Shown here one piece after another: positions 56,750-60,263 of a stretch of 60,263 nucleotides of DNA; within the stretch, counting starts at the first letter, position 1; each line of letters begins with the position of its first letter. The stretch comes from Micrococcales bacterium (GTDB taxonomy: Bacteria; Actinomycetota; Actinomycetes; Actinomycetales; Microbacteriaceae). The DNA lies in NCBI GenBank assembly GCA_016212425.1, contig JACRGJ010000073.1, forward strand, positions 1-60,263, read 5' to 3'. The notes under the pieces are model-generated. The model searched no databases and was not told the DNA's origin. It saw only the letters and a program-made list of their open reading frames with translations. Both the position numbers and the translations under genes were made by a program.

Positions 56750-57139
56750 ATGGCACGTGTCAAGCGGGCGGTCAACGCCCATAAGAAGCGCCGCGTCATC
56801 CTCGAGCGCGCCGAGGGGTACCGCGGGCAGCGCTCGCGGCTGTACCGCAAGGCGAAGGAGCAGGTCACCCACTCCCTCGTCTACGCCTACCGCGACCGCC
56901 ACGCGAAGAAGGGCGAATTCCGACGCCTGTGGATCCAGCGGATCAACGCCGCGGCCCGCGCGAACGGAATGACCTACAACCGACTCATCCAGGGCCTCGG
57001 CCTCGCCGGTGTCGAGGTCGACCGGCGCATCCTCGCCGAGCTCGCGGTGAACGAGCCGGCTACGTTCGCGGCCCTGGTGGAGACCGCCCGGGCGGCGCTC
57101 CCCGCGGACGTCAACGCGAAGGCCGCTCCCGCCGTCTGA
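56750..57139 (+). CDS. rplT: 50S ribosomal protein L20 (bL20)
   Basis: A 129-residue basic protein: [53 protein letters not shown] and the C-terminal [17 protein letters not shown] match bL20. It binds 23S rRNA early in 50S assembly and can repress its own operon in some bacteria. A strong hairpin at 57236-57270 and repeat R1c follow. Confidence 0.97.
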   Translation: MARVKRAVNAHKKRRVILERAEGYRGQRSRLYRKAKEQVTHSLVYAYRDRHAKKGEFRRLWIQRINAAARANGMTYNRLIQGLGLAGVEVDRRILAELAVNEPATFAALVETARAALPADVNAKAAPAV

Positions 57140-57159
57140 GTTGCTGTCCCGGTCCTCGC

Positions 57160-57228
57160 GACAACAGCTGTTCCCACCTCCTGCGGTGGAGATCCCCGCT
57201 GTGGGAGCCGAGAACAGCTGTTGTCCCG
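57160..57228. repeat. Palindromic intergenic repeat R1, copy c
   Basis: 69 bp from GACAACAGCTG to TTGTCCCG, with GGAGATCCC at offset 28 (57188-57196), as in copies a and b. The left palindrome is half preserved and the right one has a single change. It lies just after rplT. Confidence 0.8.
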
Positions 57229-57235
57229 GAACCGA

Positions 57236-57270
57236 ACGGCGCCCACCCCGCGCACTGGGGCGGGCGCCGT
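57236..57270 (+). terminator. Terminator hairpin of the infC-rpmI-rplT operon
   Basis: ACGGCGCCCACCCC (57236-57249) pairs with GGGGCGGGCGCCGT (57257-57270) over 14 positions with one mismatch and a 7-nt loop. No T-run follows. Confidence 0.65.
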
Positions 57271-57307
57271 CCGCGTCCGCGCGTTCGCGCTCGCCTACGA
57301 TGCGGGT

Positions 57308-58129
57308 GTGATCGACAACCCGCGCTCCCCGCGCGTGCGGGCGGTGGCGAAGCTCGCCAAGCGTTCCGCGCGCAACGACACCGGGCGTTTCCTCCTCGAG
57401 GGACCGCAGGTGGTGCGCGAGGCCTTCGCCTACCGGCCCGAGGTGGTCGATGAGTTGTTCGCGACCGCCACGGCGCTCGACCGCCACGGCGAGCTGGCCC
57501 GGGCGGCGGCGCAGCACGGCATCCGCGTGGAGCAGGTGTCCGAGCTGGTGCTCGAGGCGATGGCCGACACGGTGACCCCACAGGGCATCCTCGCGGTCGG
57601 GCGCTTCTTCACTACCCCGCTCGACCGGCTGCTGGCGGCGCGTCCGACGCTCGTCGCGGTGCTCGAGGAGGTGCGCGATCCCGGCAACGCCGGCACGATC
57701 ATCCGGGCGGCGGATGCCGCGGGCGCGGAGGGCGTCGTGCTCACCGGGCGCAGCGTCGACGCCTACAACCCGAAGGTGATCCGCTCGACGACCGGGTCGA
57801 TCTTCCACCTGCCCTTCGCGCAGGGCCACGACCTCGCCGAGGCGCTGGACGGCCTCCGTTCGATCGGATGCCGGGTGCTCGCGGCCGACATCGGCGGCGA
57901 CGACCTTCTCGAGGTGCGTGGATCCGGGGGCCTCGACGGCCCGACGGCGTGGCTGTTCGGCAACGAGGCGCACGGCCTCGCCGACGAGCAGATCGCCCTC
58001 GCCGACCGGTCGGTGCGCGTGCCGATCTACGGTCACGCCGAGTCGATGAACCTCTCCACCGCCGCCTCCGTCTGTCTCTACGAGTCCGCGTTCGCGCAGC
58101 GGGCCGCGGGCGTGTTGCGCGGAGCCTGA
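57308..58129 (+). CDS. TrmH/SpoU family RNA 2'-O-methyltransferase
   Basis: A 273-residue SPOUT enzyme. N-terminal substrate domain RNDTGRFLLEGPQVVREAF; the SpoU motifs are LEEVRDPGNAGTIIRAADA, AWLFGNEAHGL and PIYGHAESMNLSTAASVCLYE. It methylates a ribose in rRNA or tRNA; the position (rlmB-like or tsnR-like) is not decidable from sequence. GTG at 57308 is 6 nt after TACGAT (57296-57301); further upstream the frame runs through the terminator. It commonly lies between rplT and pheS in Actinobacteria. Confidence 0.92.
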   Translation: MIDNPRSPRVRAVAKLAKRSARNDTGRFLLEGPQVVREAFAYRPEVVDELFATATALDRHGELARAAAQHGIRVEQVSELVLEAMADTVTPQGILAVGRFFTTPLDRLLAARPTLVAVLEEVRDPGNAGTIIRAADAAGAEGVVLTGRSVDAYNPKVIRSTTGSIFHLPFAQGHDLAEALDGLRSIGCRVLAADIGGDDLLEVRGSGGLDGPTAWLFGNEAHGLADEQIALADRSVRVPIYGHAESMNLSTAASVCLYESAFAQRAAGVLRGA

Positions 58130-58172
58130 GCGGACGCGGAGGAGGGGCCTGCGCCGCGCGGCAACCGCCCAC

Positions 58173-58222
58173 AGGCCACAACACGCCGCAACGCACGGCA
58201 CCGTAACGGCGTGTCGTGGCCT
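58173..58222. repeat. Nested inverted repeat after the methyltransferase gene (R4)
   Basis: AGGCCACAACACGCCG (58173-58188) pairs with CGGCGTGTCGTGGCCT (58207-58222) at 15 of 16 positions. The 18-nt loop contains a second small stem, ACGG with CCGT. It may be a terminator. It has the same design as R1-R3, but no second copy is present here. Confidence 0.65.
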
Positions 58223-58260
58223 CTCGACGGGGAGGGCCGACGCCCCCGCGCGCGCGGGGA

Positions 58261-58311
58261 GGGCGCGGGCGAGCGGGGGAGGGGAGGGGGCGCGCGCCGC
58301 GCCGGTAGGGT
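58261..58311 (+). promoter_or_regulatory. pheS promoter with a G-quadruplex-type tract
   Basis: Five G-runs of at least three (58261-58263, 58267-58269, 58275-58279, 58281-58284, 58286-58290) with loops of 1-5 nt fit the intramolecular G-quadruplex pattern. The last run ends 15 bp before the -10 hexamer TAGGGT (58306-58311), so the tract covers the -35 region. GTG of pheS follows the hexamer by 8 nt. Confidence 0.5.
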
Positions 58312-58319
58312 GGAGAACC

Positions 58320-59375
58320 GTGTCCGAGCACCCCCCGATCCCTCCGGTGGAGATCACCGAGCAGGCCGTGCAGAATGCGGTGGATGCGGCGCTCGCCGCG
58401 ATCGCCACCGCGTCCGACACCGCCACGATCCGGGCCGCGCGTGCCGCGCACACCGCCGAGGGGTCGCCGCTCAGCCGCATGAACGCCGCGATCCGCGACC
58501 TCCCGGCCGAGCGGAAGGCCGCGGCCGGGAAGCTCGTCGGCCAGGCCCGCGCCCGGGCGAATCAGGCGCTCGCCGACCAGGAGGCCGTGCTCGCCGAGGT
58601 CGAGGCGCGCGCGCAGCTGGACGCCGAGACCGTCGATGTGACCGCGGTGCCACCGCGCCGGGCGCTCGGCGCCCGCCATCCGCTCAGCCTCCTCATGGAG
58701 CGGATGCAGGACGTGCTCGTGGGGATGGGCTGGGAGGTCGGCGAGGGTCCCGAGCTCGATCACGAGTGGTTCGTGTTCGACGCGCTGAACACCGACCCGG
58801 ATCATCCCGCGCGCTCCGAGCAGGACACGCTCTACGTCGCTCCCACCGAGCGGCACCTGGCCCTGCGCAGCCACACGTCGACGGTGCAGATCCGCTCGCT
58901 GCTCGAGCGCGGCGCGCCGCTCTACCTGGTCGGTCCTGGCAAGGTGTTCCGGCGCGACGAGATCGATGCGACGCATGTTCCCGTCTTCCACCAGCTCGAG
59001 GGCATCGCGATCGACAGGGGGCTCACCATGGCGCACCTGCGCGGCACGCTCGAGCATCTCGCCCGGGCGATGCTCGGCGCCGAGGCGCAGATCCGCCTGC
59101 GCCCCAACTTCTTCCCGTTCACGGAGCCCTCCGCGGAGATGGATGTCTGGCACCCGCGCGCAAAGGGCGGTGCACGGTGGATCGAATGGGGCGGATGCGG
59201 CATGGTCGACCCGAGCGTGCTGCGCTCCTGCGGGGTCGATCCGGACGAGTACCAGGGCTTCGCGTTCGGCATGGGCATCGAGCGCACCCTCCAGTTCCGG
59301 GGCGACCTGAACGACATGCGCGACATGATCGAGGGCGACCTGCGCTTCTCGCGGCAGTTCGGGATGGTCGTCTGA
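58320..59375 (+). CDS. pheS: Phenylalanine--tRNA ligase alpha subunit
   Basis: A 351-residue class II synthetase subunit. The N-terminal coiled-coil arm (about 1-90) binds tRNA. Motif 1 lies around HPLSLLMERMQDVLVGMGW, motif 2 around KVFRRDEIDATHVPVFHQLE, and motif 3 in FAFGMGIERTLQFRG. The Phe pocket has WIEWGGCGMVDP. It works as an alpha2beta2 tetramer with PheT. GTG start 8 nt after TAGGGT. TGA overlaps the pheT ATG. Confidence 0.97.
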   Translation: MSEHPPIPPVEITEQAVQNAVDAALAAIATASDTATIRAARAAHTAEGSPLSRMNAAIRDLPAERKAAAGKLVGQARARANQALADQEAVLAEVEARAQLDAETVDVTAVPPRRALGARHPLSLLMERMQDVLVGMGWEVGEGPELDHEWFVFDALNTDPDHPARSEQDTLYVAPTERHLALRSHTSTVQIRSLLERGAPLYLVGPGKVFRRDEIDATHVPVFHQLEGIAIDRGLTMAHLRGTLEHLARAMLGAEAQIRLRPNFFPFTEPSAEMDVWHPRAKGGARWIEWGGCGMVDPSVLRSCGVDPDEYQGFAFGMGIERTLQFRGDLNDMRDMIEGDLRFSRQFGMVV

Positions 59376-60263
59376 TGCGGGTCCCGGTGTCGTGGCTGGG
59401 CGAATGGGTCGATCTCCCCGACGAGGTGAGCCTCGAACGGCTGCACGCCGACCTCGTGCGTGTCGGATTCGAGGAGGAGGAGGTCGTGACCTTCGACCTC
59501 CAGGGCCCGATCGTCGTCGGTCAGGTGCTGTCGGCCGAGAAGGAGCCGCAGTCCAACGGCAAGACCATCACCTGGTGTCAGGTGGACGTGGGGGAGCCGC
59601 AGACGCGCGGCATCGTCTGCGGTGCGCACAACTTCGCCGCGGGCGACAAGGTCGTCGTGACCCTGCCCGGGGCGGTGCTGCCCGGACCGACGGCATCCGA
59701 TCCGTTCGTGATCGCGGCCAGGAAGACCTACGGTCACGTCTCGGACGGCATGATCGCCTCCGCCCGGGAGCTCGGCTGGGGCGACGAGCACGAGGGCATC
59801 CTGCGCCTCGCCGACCTCGGCGTCGACGCGCCGGTCGGGTCGGATGCGATCGCCCTCCTGCACCTCGACGACGCGGCGGTCGACATCAACGTCACCCCGG
59901 ACCGCGGCTACGCCCTCTCGATCCGCGGAATCGCCCGGGAGTACGGGCACGCCACCGGCGCCGCCTTCCGCGATCCCGCCGCCGCGGTCGTGCTCCCGGC
60001 AGTCCCGACCGGCTTCCCCTTCGAGTTCCGCGACGACGCCCCGATCCGCGGGCGCGCGGGGATCCGCCGCGCATCCTTCCGCGTCGTCCGCGGGGTCGAC
60101 GGCACCCGCCCCACCCCGCCCTGGCTGAAGACGCGCCTGCTGCTCGCCGGCATCCGCTCGCTCGGCATCCTGATCGACATCACCAACTACGTCATGCTGG
60201 AGCTCGGCAACCCGATCCACGGGTACGACCTCGACAGGCTGCAGGGCGGCATCACCGTCCGGC
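59375..60263 (+). CDS. pheT: Phenylalanine--tRNA ligase beta subunit, partial (3' end outside window)
   Basis: The first 296 codons of pheT, open to the window edge. MRVPVSWLGEWVDLPDEVS is the usual start. The tRNA-binding (EMAP-like) domain has GPIVVGQVLSAEKEP and GIVCGAHNFAAGDKVVV. The B3/4 editing region starts near residue 210, with SLGILIDITNYVMLELGNP ending in a HGYD motif. The ATG shares bases with the pheS stop. Nothing is abnormal in the part that is visible. Confidence 0.97.
   Translation, partial: MRVPVSWLGEWVDLPDEVSLERLHADLVRVGFEEEEVVTFDLQGPIVVGQVLSAEKEPQSNGKTITWCQVDVGEPQTRGIVCGAHNFAAGDKVVVTLPGAVLPGPTASDPFVIAARKTYGHVSDGMIASARELGWGDEHEGILRLADLGVDAPVGSDAIALLHLDDAAVDINVTPDRGYALSIRGIAREYGHATGAAFRDPAAAVVLPAVPTGFPFEFRDDAPIRGRAGIRRASFRVVRGVDGTRPTPPWLKTRLLLAGIRSLGILIDITNYVMLELGNPIHGYDLDRLQGGITVR

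Noticed and set aside
57221-57307. Upstream extension of the RNA methyltransferase start
   Set aside because: The frame would run through repeat R1c and the operon terminator; the TACGAT-N6-GTG pattern supports 57308.

Overview
The window is a block of bacterial core chromosome from a very GC-rich actinobacterium, most likely a member of the Microbacteriaceae. The reasons are codon use (almost every third position is G or C), many GTG starts, many leaderless genes, and several runs of actinobacterial gene order: hrcA-dnaJ-rsmE, HIT-phoH-ybeY-CNNM-era, pnp followed by an M16 peptidase, dapB-thyX-dapA-RNase J, ftsK-pgsA-cinA-clgR-DUF3046-recA-recX, miaB-miaA-dapF-hflX, lexA divergent from a small LysM protein, hisC-hisB-hisH-priA, and infC-rpmI-rplT-RNA methyltransferase-pheST. 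I call 63 protein genes plus one short leader ORF. The first (alpha/beta hydrolase) and last (pheT) run off the window. I found no rRNA, tRNA, CRISPR, IS element or prophage.

Layout. 1-5.8 kb: partial hydrolase, SDR epimerase with a leaderless leader ORF, lepA, a MarR regulator, DUF1990, hemW. 5.8-15.9 kb: DUF4870, the CIRCE-controlled hrcA-dnaJ pair, rsmE, an APH(3')-like kinase, DUF1801, and a HIT-phoH-ybeY-CNNM-era run for RNA and ribosome quality control, then a lipoprotein. 16-28.4 kb: pnp with a structured leader, PEBP protein, aldo/keto reductase, TetR regulator, M16 peptidase, histidine phosphatase, GNAT, dapB, a second SDR epimerase, OsmC, thyX, and an orphan AbiEi-like/DUF559 gene surrounded by repeats. 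28.7-43.3 kb: dapA, RNase J, ftsK, pgsA, cinA, clgR, recA-recX, miaB-miaA, dapF. 43.3-55.6 kb: a methyltransferase, hflX, metF-metE, lexA and its SOS-controlled LysM neighbour, histidine genes, SseB, DUF427 and DUF1844 proteins. 55.6-60.3 kb: infC operon, an SpoU-type methyltransferase, pheS and partial pheT.

How the genes work together. The lysine/diaminopimelate steps dapB, dapA and dapF lie scattered among housekeeping genes. metF and metE form a two-gene unit for the last steps of methionine synthesis. hisC, hisB, hisH and priA form a histidine cluster. lexA, recA-recX and the LysM gene make an SOS module with recognisable LexA boxes. hrcA, dnaJ and clgR cover heat-shock and protease control. 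phoH, ybeY, era, pnp, RNase J, rsmE, miaB and miaA serve RNA maturation and turnover.

Unexpected structure lies mostly between the genes. Three families of palindromic intergenic repeats recur with fixed internal lengths: R1, three copies of 69 bp; R2, a 52-bp unit with half-sites 31 bp apart that change together between elements; R3, three copies with exactly 75 bp between outer cores. About 22 starts sit 6-8 nt after a -10-like hexamer, which predicts widespread leaderless transcription. These include a palindromic shared -10 element between the GNAT gene and dapB, TAG stop codons that form the -10 box of the next gene, and an 18-codon leaderless leader ORF. infC appears to start with ATC.
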